Origin: Rhizobiales bacterium 62-17
GTDB lineage: Bacteria > Pseudomonadota > Alphaproteobacteria > Rhizobiales > Beijerinckiaceae
DNA: 64,000 nt
Assembly (NCBI GenBank): GCA_001898965.1
Contig: MKVW01000009.1
Span: 525,809-589,808 of the forward strand
Direction of reading: 5' to 3'
Shown here piece by piece: positions 16,261-26,386 of this stretch; position 1 is the stretch's first letter, and the number at the start of each line of letters is the position of its first letter. A model generated the notes under the pieces. It was given only the letters and a program-made list of their open reading frames with translations, was not told the origin of the DNA and ran no database searches. Both the position numbers and the translations under genes were made by a program.

Positions 16261-16713
16261 CTAGATCGTAAAATCAATCGTGGCCTTGGCATCGCTGACC
16301 GCCGCGGCGGTCTCCGCCTGCCGGCACAAATCCTCCACCGTGGAACGGTCGAGGATGGCCAAAAGCTCCTTGCTGGCATCGGCGATCAGCGGAACGATCA
16401 CCTTGTCCACCAGTGGCGAGGCCGTCCGGTCCTCGCCCTGATCGTCAAAACTTTCCGACATGGCCGCCCGGACGATCTCGCCCACCGAGATGCGGCGGCG
16501 TTCGCGCGCCAGTTCATAGCCGCCGCGTGGTCCCCGTACGCCTTTCAGGATATTGGCATGGACCAGCGCCTGGAGCAGTGTTTCAAGGTGCCGGGGCGGC
16601 AATTGATGCCGTCCGGCCAGGGTTTTGGCAGCCACGGGCGAGGGGCGCGCATGCAGCGCGATGTCAACGACGGCCGCAATGGCCAGGACAGCCCGACGCG
16701 ATAACAGGATCAT
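16261..16713 (-). CDS. Rrf2 family transcriptional regulator without an Fe-S cysteine cluster
   Basis: 150 residues with an N-terminal winged helix ([49 protein letters not shown]). The family includes IscR, RirA, NsrR and CymR. IscR/RirA/NsrR-type members carry three cysteines around residues 90-105. Here the only Cys is in EDLCRQ near the C terminus, so cluster binding is unlikely. The gene sits directly before cysK and overlaps dut by an ATGA. A CymR-like role in cysteine metabolism is the best guess, by context only. Confidence 0.8.
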   Translation of the reverse strand: MILLSRRAVLAIAAVVDIALHARPSPVAAKTLAGRHQLPPRHLETLLQALVHANILKGVRGPRGGYELARERRRISVGEIVRAAMSESFDDQGEDRTASPLVDKVIVPLIADASKELLAILDRSTVEDLCRQAETAAAVSDAKATIDFTI

Positions 16714-17180
16714 TTCTCGCCATCCCGCCGGCCCGTCGATCCGAAACCGCCGGCGCCGCGCGCCGAACTGGCCAGGGTCGATGTCTCTTCGAATTCGAGC
16801 TGGCTGACTGGGGCGATCACCATTTGCGCAATGCGATCGCCACGCGCAATGACAAAGGGCTCCTCGCCCAAATTGATCAGGATCACTCCAATTTCCCCCC
16901 GGTAATCACTGTCAACCGTACCCGGAGCATTCAGCACCGTCACCCCATTTTTAAGGGCAAGGCCAGAGCGGGGGCGAACCTGGGCTTCATAGCCATCCGG
17001 CAAGGCGATCGACAGGCCCGTCGGCACCAGGCGGCGCTGGCCGGGCGCCAGCGATACCGGTTCGTCGGCTGCGACGGCTGCGACGAGATCGAGCCCGGCT
17101 GCGCCGGTACTCTGATAACGCGGCAGATCGAGACCTTCACCATGGGGCAGGCGGACCACGGGAACACGCACCATATTCAT
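16710..17180 (-). CDS. dut: Deoxyuridine 5'-triphosphate nucleotidohydrolase
   Basis: 156 residues, the usual size of trimeric dUTPases. Five family motifs are visible in order: [42 protein letters not shown] with the catalytic Asp, [10 protein letters not shown], and the glycine-rich [11 protein letters not shown] near the C terminus, which closes over the nucleotide. The start at 17180 makes an ATGA overlap with coaBC; an ATG two codons on is possible. The enzyme splits dUTP to dUMP and PPi, keeping uracil out of DNA. coaBC-dut is a common bacterial pair. Confidence 0.95.
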   Translation of the reverse strand: MNMVRVPVVRLPHGEGLDLPRYQSTGAAGLDLVAAVAADEPVSLAPGQRRLVPTGLSIALPDGYEAQVRPRSGLALKNGVTVLNAPGTVDSDYRGEIGVILINLGEEPFVIARGDRIAQMVIAPVSQLEFEETSTLASSARGAGGFGSTGRRDGEK

Positions 17181-18412
17181 GCGTCGGCCTCGAGACGTTG
17201 GGCCAATAAAGCGATGAGTTTCACTGCAACTTCGTCCTTCTTCATCTTCGGCCACGTTTCTATGCCGGCCGCCGTGACGATGTGAACTGTATTTTCGTCG
17301 CCCCCCATGACGCCGGTCGCGGGACTGACGTCATTGGCAACGATCATGTCGCATTTCTTGCGCGCGAGCTTCTGGCGCGCATAGTCCTCGACATTCTGCG
17401 TCTCGGCGGCGAAGCCGACGACAAGCTTGGGCCGCTGCTGTTTCAACGTCGAAACGGTGGCGAGGATGTCCGGATTTTCGGCGAAGGTCAGCACCGGCGC
17501 GTCCTTGCCCTTCTTGATCTTGTTGTCGCTCGTCTGCGCCACACGCCAATCGGCGACGGCGGCGGCGGCGATGAAGAGATCGGCCGGCAGCGCCTGGCGC
17601 GTAGCCTCCAGCATCTCTTGCGCGGTCTCCACATGCACGGTCGTCACGTCTCTTGGATCGGGCAGTGTCACCGGCCCGCTGATCAAGGTCACTTTCGCGC
17701 CGGCCGCCGCGACGGCTGCCGCGATCGCATGTCCCTGTCGTCCCGACGAGCGATTGGCGATGTAACGCACCGGATCGATCGGCTCGTGCGTCGGTCCCGA
17801 CGTGATCACCACATGCTTGCCGCGCAGTGCATTCGCCGTTTCGCCATTCGGCAGAGCGATGACGGTAGAATGTTTGAGCATCTCTTCGATGCCACCGACG
17901 ATTTCGAGCGGCTCGCTCATCCGTCCTGGCCCGAATTCGCCGCAGGCCATCGATCCATCAACGGGACCAACGAAGACGACGCCGTCGTCCCGCAGCCGTT
18001 GCACATTGCGTTGCGTCGCCGGATGCAGCCACATGCGCAGGTTCATTGCGGGCGCGACGAGCGTGCGCTTGTCGGTGGCCAGCAGCAGTGTTGAAGCCAG
18101 ATCGTTCGCCAGACCATTTGCCATTTTAGCAAGCAGGTCGGCGGTGGCGGGCACGACGACGAGCAGATCGGCATCGCGCGACAATTCGATATGGCCCATC
18201 TCGGCTTCGTCGGTCAGCGAGAACAGGTCTTCATTGACCTTCTCTCCCGACAAGGCAGCGACCGACAGCGGCGTGACGAAATGGGCGGCGGCCGGCGTCA
18301 GCACGGCACGCACACTGGCGCCGCGTTCGCGCAGCCGTCGGATCAGGTCGAGCGCCTTATAGGCGGCGATGCCGCCACCGATTACCAGGAGAATCCGCTT
18401 GCCTGTCAGCAT
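17177..18412 (-). CDS. coaBC: Bifunctional phosphopantothenoylcysteine decarboxylase / phosphopantothenate-cysteine ligase
   Basis: 411 residues. The N-terminal flavoprotein domain (CoaC) begins [24 protein letters not shown]. It has the PAMNLRMW substrate loop and the flap cysteine in [12 protein letters not shown]. The C-terminal CoaB domain starts near [29 protein letters not shown] and ends at [15 protein letters not shown]. Together they convert phosphopantothenate to phosphopantetheine on the way to coenzyme A. The first gene of the coaBC-dut-rrf2-cysK run uses cysteine as a substrate, which makes the cysteine-linked neighbours sensible. Confidence 0.95.
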   Translation of the reverse strand: MLTGKRILLVIGGGIAAYKALDLIRRLRERGASVRAVLTPAAAHFVTPLSVAALSGEKVNEDLFSLTDEAEMGHIELSRDADLLVVVPATADLLAKMANGLANDLASTLLLATDKRTLVAPAMNLRMWLHPATQRNVQRLRDDGVVFVGPVDGSMACGEFGPGRMSEPLEIVGGIEEMLKHSTVIALPNGETANALRGKHVVITSGPTHEPIDPVRYIANRSSGRQGHAIAAAVAAAGAKVTLISGPVTLPDPRDVTTVHVETAQEMLEATRQALPADLFIAAAAVADWRVAQTSDNKIKKGKDAPVLTFAENPDILATVSTLKQQRPKLVVGFAAETQNVEDYARQKLARKKCDMIVANDVSPATGVMGGDENTVHIVTAAGIETWPKMKKDEVAVKLIALLAQRLEADA

Positions 18413-18454
18413 GTTCCCACCACGGGCGCCAGAGGATGGCGCAAAGGCCAGAGA

Positions 18455-20008
18455 CTATCGCAGCATGAGCGCGACCGCCAGAAGGGCGGCGATCGCCCAT
18501 GGGGCCAGCCATTTCCAGGTCTCGCCGGCCGGCGGCGCCTGTTTCTGCGCCCGCTCGCTGTCGAAGATGAAATGCTCGTCGCTGATCCGCCGCGCCACCG
18601 CTTCGGCGCGGTCGAGCAGATCAGGCAGTTGGAAGGCGATCTTGCCGAGATTGGCGACGCCGCGTCCCGCTTCCTGGATGATGCCGGCGGGGCCGAGCTT
18701 TTCCTTGATCCACTCGCCGATGACGGGTTCCGCCGTCTTCCACATGTCGAGGCGCGGATCGAGCGAACGCGCCACGCCTTCGACGACCACCATGGTCTTT
18801 TGCAGCATCACCAGTTCGGTGCGCGTCTTCATCTCGAACAGAGCGGTGATCTCGAACAGCAAGGTCAACAGTTTCGCCATCGAGATTTCATCGGCCTTGC
18901 GCGAATGGATCGGCTCGCCGATGGCGCGGATGGCTTGGGCGAAATCGGCGACGCGCTGCGACGAGGGCACATAGCCCGCCTCGAAATGCACTTCGGCGAC
19001 GCGCTGATAGTTGCGCGTGATGAAGCCGAACAGGATTTCGGCGAGAAAGCGCCGCTCCTTCGGACCCAGGCGCCCCATGATGCCGAAGTCGACGGCGACG
19101 AGCCGGCCCTCGCGATCGACGAACAGATTGCCCTGGTGCATGTCGGCGTGAAACAGGCCGTCGCGCACCGCGTGGGTGAGGAAGGATTGGATGACGATAC
19201 GGCCGAGCTTTTCGCGATCGAAACCGCCGCGCTCCAAGGCGGCGATATCCGACAGTGGCACGCCATCGATCCATTCGAGCGTCAGCACATCCTTGGCGGT
19301 GAGGTTCCAATCGACATTGGGCACGCGAAAATCGCGATCCGCGGCGACATTCTCGCCGAATTCCGATGCGGCCGCCGCTTCCAGGCGAAAGTCCATCTCC
19401 ATGCGCACGGTGCGCGCCAGGGTTTCGACGATACCGATGAAACGCAATCGTTGCGCTTCCGTCGACCAGCGTTCGGCCAGGCGCGCGGCAAAAAACATGT
19501 CGCTCAGATCGCGCGCGAAGCGCCGTTCGATGCCGGGCCGCAGCACTTTCACGGCCACTTCGCGGGTGCCGTCGCCATCCGAAACCGTCGCTTTATGCAC
19601 TTGCGCGATGGAGGCGGCGGCCACCGGTTCGCTGAAGGTGGAGTAGATCTCGGCGAGCTTCTTATCGAACGATCGTTCGATGACCTTGACTGCCTCGTCG
19701 CGCGGGAACGCCGGCATCCGGTCCTGCAAAGCTTCCAGCTCGCGTGCCGAATTCATGCCGACGATGTCGGGCCGCGTCGCCAGAAACTGGCCGAGCTTCA
19801 CATAAGAAGGACCAAGCCGCGCCATGGCGCGCGTCAGGCGCGAGCCGGTGCCACCCGTCGTGCGCCGCGCGATCAATTTGGCAAGTGCCAAGGGCGCGCG
19901 CGCCGGCGGCGGCAGCATGCCGGCATCGACATTTGAAAACACGCCCTCGCGCGCCATCACGAAAGAGGCGTGCGCCAGGCGAAAGATATGACCGACCGCT
20001 TGAAACAA
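18455..20008 (-). CDS. ubiB: UbiB-type atypical kinase of ubiquinone biosynthesis
   Basis: 517 residues of the ABC1/ADCK family. The hallmark GPSYVKLGQFLATRPDIVG (KxGQ motif) is near 70. An Ala-rich nucleotide loop (PVAAASIAQVHKA) follows, then VAVKVLRPG with the ATP lysine, catalytic FHADMHQGNLFVD and VDFGIMG. The C terminus has a strongly hydrophobic anchor (LAPWAIAALLAVALML). The start is a TTG at 20008, nine bases after the ubiE stop; it gives the expected family N terminus, and no ATG fits better. UbiB is needed for aerobic ubiquinone synthesis, probably through lipid access rather than direct hydroxylation. Confidence 0.92.
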   Translation of the reverse strand: MFQAVGHIFRLAHASFVMAREGVFSNVDAGMLPPPARAPLALAKLIARRTTGGTGSRLTRAMARLGPSYVKLGQFLATRPDIVGMNSARELEALQDRMPAFPRDEAVKVIERSFDKKLAEIYSTFSEPVAAASIAQVHKATVSDGDGTREVAVKVLRPGIERRFARDLSDMFFAARLAERWSTEAQRLRFIGIVETLARTVRMEMDFRLEAAAASEFGENVAADRDFRVPNVDWNLTAKDVLTLEWIDGVPLSDIAALERGGFDREKLGRIVIQSFLTHAVRDGLFHADMHQGNLFVDREGRLVAVDFGIMGRLGPKERRFLAEILFGFITRNYQRVAEVHFEAGYVPSSQRVADFAQAIRAIGEPIHSRKADEISMAKLLTLLFEITALFEMKTRTELVMLQKTMVVVEGVARSLDPRLDMWKTAEPVIGEWIKEKLGPAGIIQEAGRGVANLGKIAFQLPDLLDRAEAVARRISDEHFIFDSERAQKQAPPAGETWKWLAPWAIAALLAVALMLR

Positions 20009-20017
20009 GGAGGGTTC

Positions 20018-20797
20018 CTACAGCTTCCAGCCGGAGTGAATGGCCACTATGCCGCCGCTCAGACGTTGAAAGCGGGCGCGCTGGAAGCCGGCCTCTTCCA
20101 CCATCTGGCGGAAGGTTTCCGGCGGCGGGAACTGCGCGATCGATTCCACCAGATAGCGGTAAGGCTGGCCGTCGCCGGTCACCACCTTGCCGATCGCTGG
20201 GATCGCGGTGAAGGAATAGGCGCGATAGATCTTGTCGAGCACCGGCATGTCGACTTCGGAAAATTCCAGGCATTGGAAATGCCCGCCCCGGCGCAGCACG
20301 CGCCAGGCTTCGCGCAAGGCCTTGTCGCGGCGCGGCACGTTGCGGATGCCGAAGGCGATCGTATAGCCGTCGAAGGAATTGTCCTCGAAGGGCAACTCCT
20401 CCGCATTGGCTTCGACGAAATCCACTTGGCCGTCGAGATGCCGCTTGATGGCGCGTTCGCGGCCGACATCGAGCATGGCGCCGTTGATGTCGGCGACCGT
20501 CACGCGCGTATCAGCCCCGCCCGCCTCGGCGATGCGGAAGGCGACGTCGCCGGTGCCGCCGGCCACGTCGAGATGGCGGAAGGCGCGGTGGCGGCTCAGG
20601 CCGATGCGCGCCACCAGAATGTCCTTCCAGACCCGGTGCAGACCCGCCGACATCAGATCGTTCATCAGGTCGTAGCGGCCGGCCACCTTATGGAAGACGT
20701 CGTTGACCAGCCCCTGCTTTTCGCCGAGTTGAACGCGCGAAAAACCGAAATCGATGTCGGAATCGGTGGTTTCGGCTGGTTTTTGATCGGTTTGCAT
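20018..20797 (-). CDS. ubiE: Ubiquinone/menaquinone biosynthesis C-methyltransferase UbiE
   Basis: 259 residues from the ATG at 20797, preceded by GGAGATC; an upstream in-frame ATG at 20863 adds 22 unrelated residues. The class I SAM-binding motif [15 protein letters not shown], the family motif [30 protein letters not shown], and [34 protein letters not shown] are all present. It methylates the ring carbon of demethoxyubiquinol precursors. It forms the ubiE-ubiB operon and diverges from mutM. Confidence 0.95.
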   Translation of the reverse strand: MQTDQKPAETTDSDIDFGFSRVQLGEKQGLVNDVFHKVAGRYDLMNDLMSAGLHRVWKDILVARIGLSRHRAFRHLDVAGGTGDVAFRIAEAGGADTRVTVADINGAMLDVGRERAIKRHLDGQVDFVEANAEELPFEDNSFDGYTIAFGIRNVPRRDKALREAWRVLRRGGHFQCLEFSEVDMPVLDKIYRAYSFTAIPAIGKVVTGDGQPYRYLVESIAQFPPPETFRQMVEEAGFQRARFQRLSGGIVAIHSGWKL

Positions 20798-20959
20798 GAT
20801 GATCTCCGGCGGGACAGACCATAGCGCGCCTGCCGCCCGGAGGCTATGTAAGTCAATGGACACTTGAAGTCATCGTGAACATCCATAGCGTTTTGCCGTT
20901 TGGCGGAGCCAAACGTCGCAAAGACGCGTCAAACGAAAACCAACGCGCCCCGGACCGCT

Positions 20960-21841
20960 ATGCCTGAACTGCCCGAAGTCGAAACCGTCCGCCGCGGCCT
21001 TGAGCCGCATATGACCGGCGCGACCTTCGCCGCCGTCGAACAGCGGCGTCCCGATCTGCGCTTTCCCTTTCCCGAACGTTTCGTCGAACGTCTTGAGGGC
21101 CGCCAGCTCGTCGGTCTCGGCCGCCGCGCCAAATATCTTGTCGGCGATCTCGATGACGGCACCACGCTGGTCATGCATCTGGGCATGAGCGGGTCCTTCC
21201 GCATCGAGCGCGACGGCGAGGAAGCGACGCCGGGTGTCTTCCAATACGATCGCTCCAAGGCGGCGGCGCATGATCATGTGACGTTCAAAATGTCGAATGG
21301 CGCGCGCATCATCTATAATGACCCGCGCCGTTTCGGCTTCATGCAACTCATCGCCCGCAGCGAGCTTGCGGCGCATCCGTATTTTGCCGAGATGGGCATC
21401 GAGCCTCTGGGCAACGAGCTTGACGGCGCCCATATCGCGGCGATCTTCGCCGGCAAGAAAACTCCTCTGAAAGCGGCACTTCTCGATCAGCGGCTGATCG
21501 CCGGGCTTGGCAATATCTATGTCAGCGAAGCGCTGCACCGCTCCGGTCTGTCGCCGCGCCGCGCCGCCGGTACGCTCGCCAAGAACAAAGGCCTCACCGC
21601 CGGCAAGGCCGATCTTCTGGCGGTCTCGATCCGCGATGTGCTGATGGAAGCGGTGGCGGCCGGCGGTTCATCCCTGCGCGATCATCGCCAGACCGATGGC
21701 ACGCTGGGTTATTTCCAGCATTCCTTCCGGGTCTATGATCGCGAAGGCATCCCCTGCCCGACGCCGAAATGCACCGGCACCATTCAGCGCATCGTGCAAT
21801 CGTGCCGCTCGACCTTCTTCTGCGGCAAATGTCAGCGGTGA
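20960..21841 (+). CDS. mutM: Formamidopyrimidine-DNA glycosylase
   Basis: 293 residues starting [17 protein letters not shown]: mature Pro2 is the catalytic nucleophile and Glu3 is also required. The start at 20960 is fixed by this motif; 20 upstream in-frame residues are excluded. The mid-protein Lys (near [11 protein letters not shown]) and the DNA-binding helix-two-turns-helix ([28 protein letters not shown]) are present. The C-terminal zinc finger has CPTPKC then [10 protein letters not shown]. It removes 8-oxoguanine and ring-opened purines. Confidence 0.96.
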   Translation: MPELPEVETVRRGLEPHMTGATFAAVEQRRPDLRFPFPERFVERLEGRQLVGLGRRAKYLVGDLDDGTTLVMHLGMSGSFRIERDGEEATPGVFQYDRSKAAAHDHVTFKMSNGARIIYNDPRRFGFMQLIARSELAAHPYFAEMGIEPLGNELDGAHIAAIFAGKKTPLKAALLDQRLIAGLGNIYVSEALHRSGLSPRRAAGTLAKNKGLTAGKADLLAVSIRDVLMEAVAAGGSSLRDHRQTDGTLGYFQHSFRVYDREGIPCPTPKCTGTIQRIVQSCRSTFFCGKCQR

Positions 21842-21845
21842 GCGA

Positions 21846-22136
21846 TCAGTCTTCGCGCTTATAGATCAGCGAAAACATCTGTTCGGCCGATTGCAGCCAG
21901 GCCTGGCGCTTGGCCTGGCTCCAGGTGACGCCGGGCGGCGGCAGGGTCGCCCACAGCGTCTGCATGAGCTGCTGCGCGGCTTCGTTCGAGGGCGCATGGT
22001 CGGCTGGGGGCGGTACTTCCGGCTGGATGTCCGCATCCGCCGGCTCGTCGCCGATGCCGATGCGCATGCGCTCCAGCAAGGCTTCCTGCCGGGCAAGGGC
22101 ATTGCGCCGCTTGTTGGGGTTAATCGTGAAAGCCAT
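21846..22136 (-). CDS. Small hypothetical protein
   Basis: 96 residues, with no recognised domain. It has a basic N terminus (INPNKRRNALARQEALLERM), an acidic/Pro-rich middle and a helical C-terminal half with Trp residues (WSQAKRQAWLQSAEQMFSLIY). There is no signal peptide or membrane span. It ends five bases from the mutM stop, converging with it. The start at 22136 is a plain ATG. Coding potential is supported by the compact convergent fit, but I do not recognise a family. Confidence 0.5.
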   Translation of the reverse strand: MAFTINPNKRRNALARQEALLERMRIGIGDEPADADIQPEVPPPADHAPSNEAAQQLMQTLWATLPPPGVTWSQAKRQAWLQSAEQMFSLIYKRED

Positions 22137-22280
22137 GCGAGCCGTCCCAGCGCCGAGTGCGAAAAGGCAAGCTAGAACAAGAACCTTGCTACCCGGTTAA
22201 GTCGTAATACGGCGCCAGTTGGCGCCCCAACCGCGCCGCAATCGCCATCGAAGCTCCGACATCTTTCTCGGACTGCCCTC

Positions 22281-23000
22281 ATGTCTAGAATGCGTGATCT
22301 GATCAAAACCGCCGTCGGCGCTTTCGCGCTCATGCTGGTGATGCGCTCCCTCGCCTTCGCCACCTATCATGTGCCGAGCGAAAGCATGGTCCCGACCCTG
22401 GAGGTCGGCGATCGGTTCGCCGCGCTCAAGTTTCCCTTCGGCTATAGCCGTTTCTCCGTCGTCGGCGGCGATTATCTGCCGCGCTTTCCAGGCGCGAGTG
22501 GTCGCATCCCGGCCATCCTGCCCAAGCACGGCGACGTGGTTGTGTTCCGACATCCGTCCGATGGCGACGACATGGTCAAGCGCGTCATCGGCCTGCCCGG
22601 CGACCGGGTCGCGATCAAAGCGGGGCGGCTGTGGTTGAACGGCGCCGAAGTGCCGCTCGTGCGCTCCGGTCGTTGGACCTATCGCGATCCGTCGGGATAT
22701 CTCGTAGCGGTGACTGCCTATCAGGAACGGCTGCCGGGCGCGCAACCGCATACGATCCTGCTGCGCGACAGGCGCAGTCTTGATGGCGACATGGATGAAA
22801 AGGTGGTGCCCGAGGGCCGTCTGTTCATGCTCGGCGACAACCGCGACAATTCCGCCGACAGCCGCTTCGCCGAAATGGGCTTCGTGCCGCTTGAGAATTT
22901 GATCGGCCGTGCCGATGCGATTCTCTATTCCCTGGCGAGTTGCAGCGGCGAGCAAGGTCTGCGCTGCCCGCCACGGCGCCTGTTGGAGCGCATCGAGTAA
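22281..23000 (+). CDS. lepB: Signal peptidase I
   Basis: 239 residues. An N-terminal membrane anchor (TAVGAFALMLVMRSLAF) is followed by the S26 catalytic boxes: PSESMVPTL with Ser35, GDDMVKRVIGLPGD with the general-base Lys100, and GDNRDNSADSRFAEMGFVP. It cleaves signal peptides on the periplasmic side of the inner membrane. Unlike many genomes, no rnc or era gene follows. A perfect hairpin terminator separates it from the convergent typA. Confidence 0.92.
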   Translation: MSRMRDLIKTAVGAFALMLVMRSLAFATYHVPSESMVPTLEVGDRFAALKFPFGYSRFSVVGGDYLPRFPGASGRIPAILPKHGDVVVFRHPSDGDDMVKRVIGLPGDRVAIKAGRLWLNGAEVPLVRSGRWTYRDPSGYLVAVTAYQERLPGAQPHTILLRDRRSLDGDMDEKVVPEGRLFMLGDNRDNSADSRFAEMGFVPLENLIGRADAILYSLASCSGEQGLRCPPRRLLERIE

Positions 23001-23001
23001 C

Positions 23002-23031
23002 GCCTTGTCGCGTCTTGCCACGCGACAAGGC
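23002..23031. terminator. Hairpin between convergent lepB and typA
   Basis: A perfect 11-bp stem, GCCTTGTCGCG (23002-23012) and CGCGACAAGGC (23021-23031), encloses an eight-base loop. It lies two bases after the lepB stop and 18 before the typA stop. The flanking T runs are weak on both strands, so it may act as a bidirectional, partly Rho-independent terminator. Confidence 0.7.
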
Positions 23032-23048
23032 TGTCTTGGAAAGCGCGG

Positions 23049-24872
23049 TTAAGCCACCGCTTCCTTCGAACGTTCGGCTTTCTTGCGATCGTTCGGATCG
23101 AGGATCGCCTTGCGCAGACGGATCGACTTCGGCGTCACTTCCACGCGCTCGTCGTCCTCGATATAGGCCAGCGCCTTTTCAAGGGTCATGCGGATCGGCG
23201 GCGTCAGGCGCACCGCTTCGTCCTTGCTCTGCGTGCGGATGTTGGTGAGCTGCTTGCCCTTCAGCACGTTGATCTCAAGGTCGTTGTCGCGGGTGTGCTC
23301 GCCGACGATCATGCCGCGATACACTTTCCAGCCCGGCTCGATCATCATCGGGCCGCGATCTTCCAGCTTCCACAGCGCATAGGCGACAGCCTCACCCGCT
23401 TCGTTGGAGATCAGCACGCCATTGCGACGGCCCTGGATGTCGCCCTTGAAGGGCGCATAGTCGTGGAACAGGCGGTTCATGATCGCCGTGCCACGCGTAT
23501 CGGTGAGCAGTTCACCCTGATAGCCGATAAGGCCACGCGTCGGCGCATGGAACACCAGACGCAGGCGATTGCCGCCGGACGGGCGCATTTCGATCATTTC
23601 GGCTTTGCGCTCGGCCATCTTCTGCACGACCACGCCGGAATGTTCCTCGTCGACGTCGATGACGACTTCTTCGATCGGTTCGAGCACCTGGCCGTCTTCG
23701 TCGCGCTGATAGACGACGCGCGGCCGCGAGATCGACAGTTCGAAGCCTTCGCGACGCATGGTCTCGATGAGAATGGCGAGCTGCAATTCACCACGGCCCG
23801 AGACGATATAGGCATCGGAATTCGGTGCCGGCTCGATGCGCAGCGCCACATTGCCTTCCGCTTCGCGGAACAGACGGTCGCGGATGACGCGGCTCGTCAC
23901 CTTGTCGCCTTCGGTGCCGGCGAGCGGCGAGTCGTTGACCATGAAGGTCATCGACAGGGTCGGCGGATCGATCGGCTGCGCCTGCAGCGGCTCGGTGACG
24001 TCAGGCGTGCACAGCGTGTCGGCGACGTTGTATTTTTCCAGGCCCGCGATGGCGACAATGTCGCCGGCTTCCGCCTCTTCGATCGGCTGGCGCTCGATGC
24101 CGCGGAAGGCGAGGATTTTCGAGACGCGGCCGGTCTCCACCACCTTGCCGGTGCGGTCCAAAACCTTGACCGCCTGGTTCGGCTTGATGTTGCCGGAAAA
24201 AACACGGCCGGTGATGACCCGGCCGAGATAGGGATTGGCTTCCAGAAGGGTGCCGAGCATGCGGAACGCGCCTTCTTCGATCTTCGGTTCCGGAACATGG
24301 CGCAGAACGAGGTCGAACAAGGCGGCCATGCCCTGATCGGTGGGACCTTCCGGGGACTCCGCCATCCAGCCTTGTTTGGCCGAACCGTAGATGATCGGGA
24401 AGTCGAGCTGTTCGTCGGTCGCGTCGAGCGCGGCGAACAGGTCGAACACTTCATTGACCACTTCGTTGACGCGCGCGTCCGGGCGATCGACCTTGTTGAT
24501 GGCGACGATCGGCTTCAAACCGATCTTGAGCGCCTTGCCGACGACGAATTTCGTCTGCGGCATCGGCCCTTCGGCCGCGTCGACGAGCACGATGGCGCTG
24601 TCGACCATGGACAGGATGCGCTCGACCTCACCGCCGAAATCGGCGTGGCCTGGCGTGTCGACAATGTTGACGCGCACGTCCTTCCACACCACCGAGGTCG
24701 CCTTGGCGAGAATGGTGATGCCGCGTTCCTTTTCGAGATCGTTCGAATCCATGACGCGTTCGGCGACGCGCTGATTCTCGCGGAAGGAGCCGGACTGTTG
24801 CAGCAGGCGGTCGACGAGCGTGGTTTTGCCGTGATCGACGTGCGCGATGATGGCGATGTTTCGCAGTTTCAT
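23049..24872 (-). CDS. typA: Ribosome-associated GTPase TypA/BipA
   Basis: 607 residues, the standard family length. The start at 24872 gives [21 protein letters not shown], the G1 motif of translational GTPases; 31 in-frame residues upstream are dropped. G3 is [14 protein letters not shown] and G4 is [16 protein letters not shown]-like domains III and V follow, and the TypA-specific C-terminal domain ends at [16 protein letters not shown]. It helps 50S assembly and growth at low temperature or stress. Confidence 0.96.
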   Translation of the reverse strand: MKLRNIAIIAHVDHGKTTLVDRLLQQSGSFRENQRVAERVMDSNDLEKERGITILAKATSVVWKDVRVNIVDTPGHADFGGEVERILSMVDSAIVLVDAAEGPMPQTKFVVGKALKIGLKPIVAINKVDRPDARVNEVVNEVFDLFAALDATDEQLDFPIIYGSAKQGWMAESPEGPTDQGMAALFDLVLRHVPEPKIEEGAFRMLGTLLEANPYLGRVITGRVFSGNIKPNQAVKVLDRTGKVVETGRVSKILAFRGIERQPIEEAEAGDIVAIAGLEKYNVADTLCTPDVTEPLQAQPIDPPTLSMTFMVNDSPLAGTEGDKVTSRVIRDRLFREAEGNVALRIEPAPNSDAYIVSGRGELQLAILIETMRREGFELSISRPRVVYQRDEDGQVLEPIEEVVIDVDEEHSGVVVQKMAERKAEMIEMRPSGGNRLRLVFHAPTRGLIGYQGELLTDTRGTAIMNRLFHDYAPFKGDIQGRRNGVLISNEAGEAVAYALWKLEDRGPMMIEPGWKVYRGMIVGEHTRDNDLEINVLKGKQLTNIRTQSKDEAVRLTPPIRMTLEKALAYIEDDERVEVTPKSIRLRKAILDPNDRKKAERSKEAVA

Positions 24873-25024
24873 TGGTCGTGTGTCTCGTTGGAGATGCCGC
24901 TTTCCAGCGTCGGACACGCGAAAACGGACGCGCCGCGAAGCAGCAAAGCATCGCGGACGCGGCACCCCATATACGAAATCAGCGGCTTTGGGAATGTGAA
25001 AGAGTGCAGTGCCGCAAAAAGACG

Positions 25025-26263
25025 CTACTTCCGGGTCTTACGGTTACGCTTTTCCAGGGTCCGCAGGCGCAGGGCATTGAGCTTGATAAAGCCCGCCGCA
25101 TCCCGGTGATCGTAAGCGACCGCGCCTTCCTCGAAGGTCACAAGCTCCTGATCATACAAGGAATACGGGCTCTCGCGGCCGACAACCCAGGCGCCGCCCT
25201 TGTACAGTTTCAGGCGCACCCGGCCGGTCACGAACTCCTGGCTGCGGTCAATCAGCGCTTGCAGCATTTCCCGCTCCGGCGAGAACCAGAAGCCGTTGTA
25301 GATCAGCTCGGCATATTTCGGCATCAGCTCATCCTTGAGATGGGCCGCGCCCCGGTCGAGGGTCAGCGATTCGATGCCGCGATGGGCGAAATAGAGGATT
25401 GTGCCGCCGGGCGTCTCGTACATGCCGCGCGATTTCATGCCGACGAAGCGGTTTTCGACCAGATCGAGCCGGCCGATGCCATTGGCGCGGCCCAGCTCGT
25501 TCAGATGAGCGAGCAGGGTGGCCGGCGACATTTTCTTGCCGTCAACGGCGGTGGCATCGCCCTTTTCGAAGTCGATGGTGATGTAGGTCGGCTGATCGGG
25601 CGCCTTTTCCGGGTCGATCGTGCGCGAATAGACGTAATCCGGCGTCTCCTGGGCCGGATCTTCCAGTACTTTGCCTTCCGAGGAGGCGTGCAGCAGGTTG
25701 GCGTCGACCGAGAACGGCGCCTCGCCACGCTTGTCCTTGGCAATGGGGATCTGGTTCTTTTCGGCGAAGGCGAGCAGGGCCGTGCGCGAGGTCAGGTCCC
25801 ATTCGCGCCAGGGCGCGATCACCTTGATATCCGGCTCCAGGGCATAATAGCCAAGCTCGAAGCGGACCTGATCGTTGCCTTTGCCGGTGGCGCCATGGCA
25901 GACCGCGTCGGCGCCGACCTTGCGGGCGATTTCGATCTGTTTCTTGGCGATCAGCGGCCGGGCGATCGAGGTGCCGAGCAGGTAGAGCCCTTCATATTGC
26001 GCATTGGCGCGGAACATCGGGAACACGTAATCGCGCACGAATTCCTCGCGCACGTCCTCGATGAAGATGTGTTCCGGCTTGATGCCGAGCAGCAAGGCCT
26101 TCTGGCGGGCCGGTTCCAGCTCCTCGCCCTGGCCGAGGTCGGCGGTGAAGGTCACGACCTCGCAGCCATATTCGGTCTGAAGCCATTTCAGGATGATCGA
26201 GGTGTCGAGGCCGCCGGAATAGGCGAGCACGACGCGCTTGATATCGGACTTGGGCTTCGACAT
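25025..26263 (-). CDS. argG: Argininosuccinate synthase
   Basis: 412 residues. The ATP pyrophosphatase P-loop is [18 protein letters not shown] at about 11-28. [23 protein letters not shown] and [24 protein letters not shown] are other family blocks. It joins citrulline and aspartate, with ATP going to AMP, giving argininosuccinate in the arginine pathway. No other arg gene is in the window. The C terminus is extended by a few basic residues (KRNRKTRK). Confidence 0.97.
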   Translation of the reverse strand: MSKPKSDIKRVVLAYSGGLDTSIILKWLQTEYGCEVVTFTADLGQGEELEPARQKALLLGIKPEHIFIEDVREEFVRDYVFPMFRANAQYEGLYLLGTSIARPLIAKKQIEIARKVGADAVCHGATGKGNDQVRFELGYYALEPDIKVIAPWREWDLTSRTALLAFAEKNQIPIAKDKRGEAPFSVDANLLHASSEGKVLEDPAQETPDYVYSRTIDPEKAPDQPTYITIDFEKGDATAVDGKKMSPATLLAHLNELGRANGIGRLDLVENRFVGMKSRGMYETPGGTILYFAHRGIESLTLDRGAAHLKDELMPKYAELIYNGFWFSPEREMLQALIDRSQEFVTGRVRLKLYKGGAWVVGRESPYSLYDQELVTFEEGAVAYDHRDAAGFIKLNALRLRTLEKRNRKTRK

Positions 26264-26386
26264 GGGCTGAAAACTCTCTGGAAACGGTCGCGCGAAACCA
26301 AGGCTCGGGCGCGGCGGGTTTGGATCGGCCGGGACTATAGTCAGGCGCCAAAGGGGCGCAAGAGGCGCAAAAGCCCAGAATCCGCC

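Noticed and set aside
18191..19936. 581-codon open frame opposite coaBC and ubiB
   Set aside because: It spans the antisense of two well-supported genes; no start signal or domain is visible.
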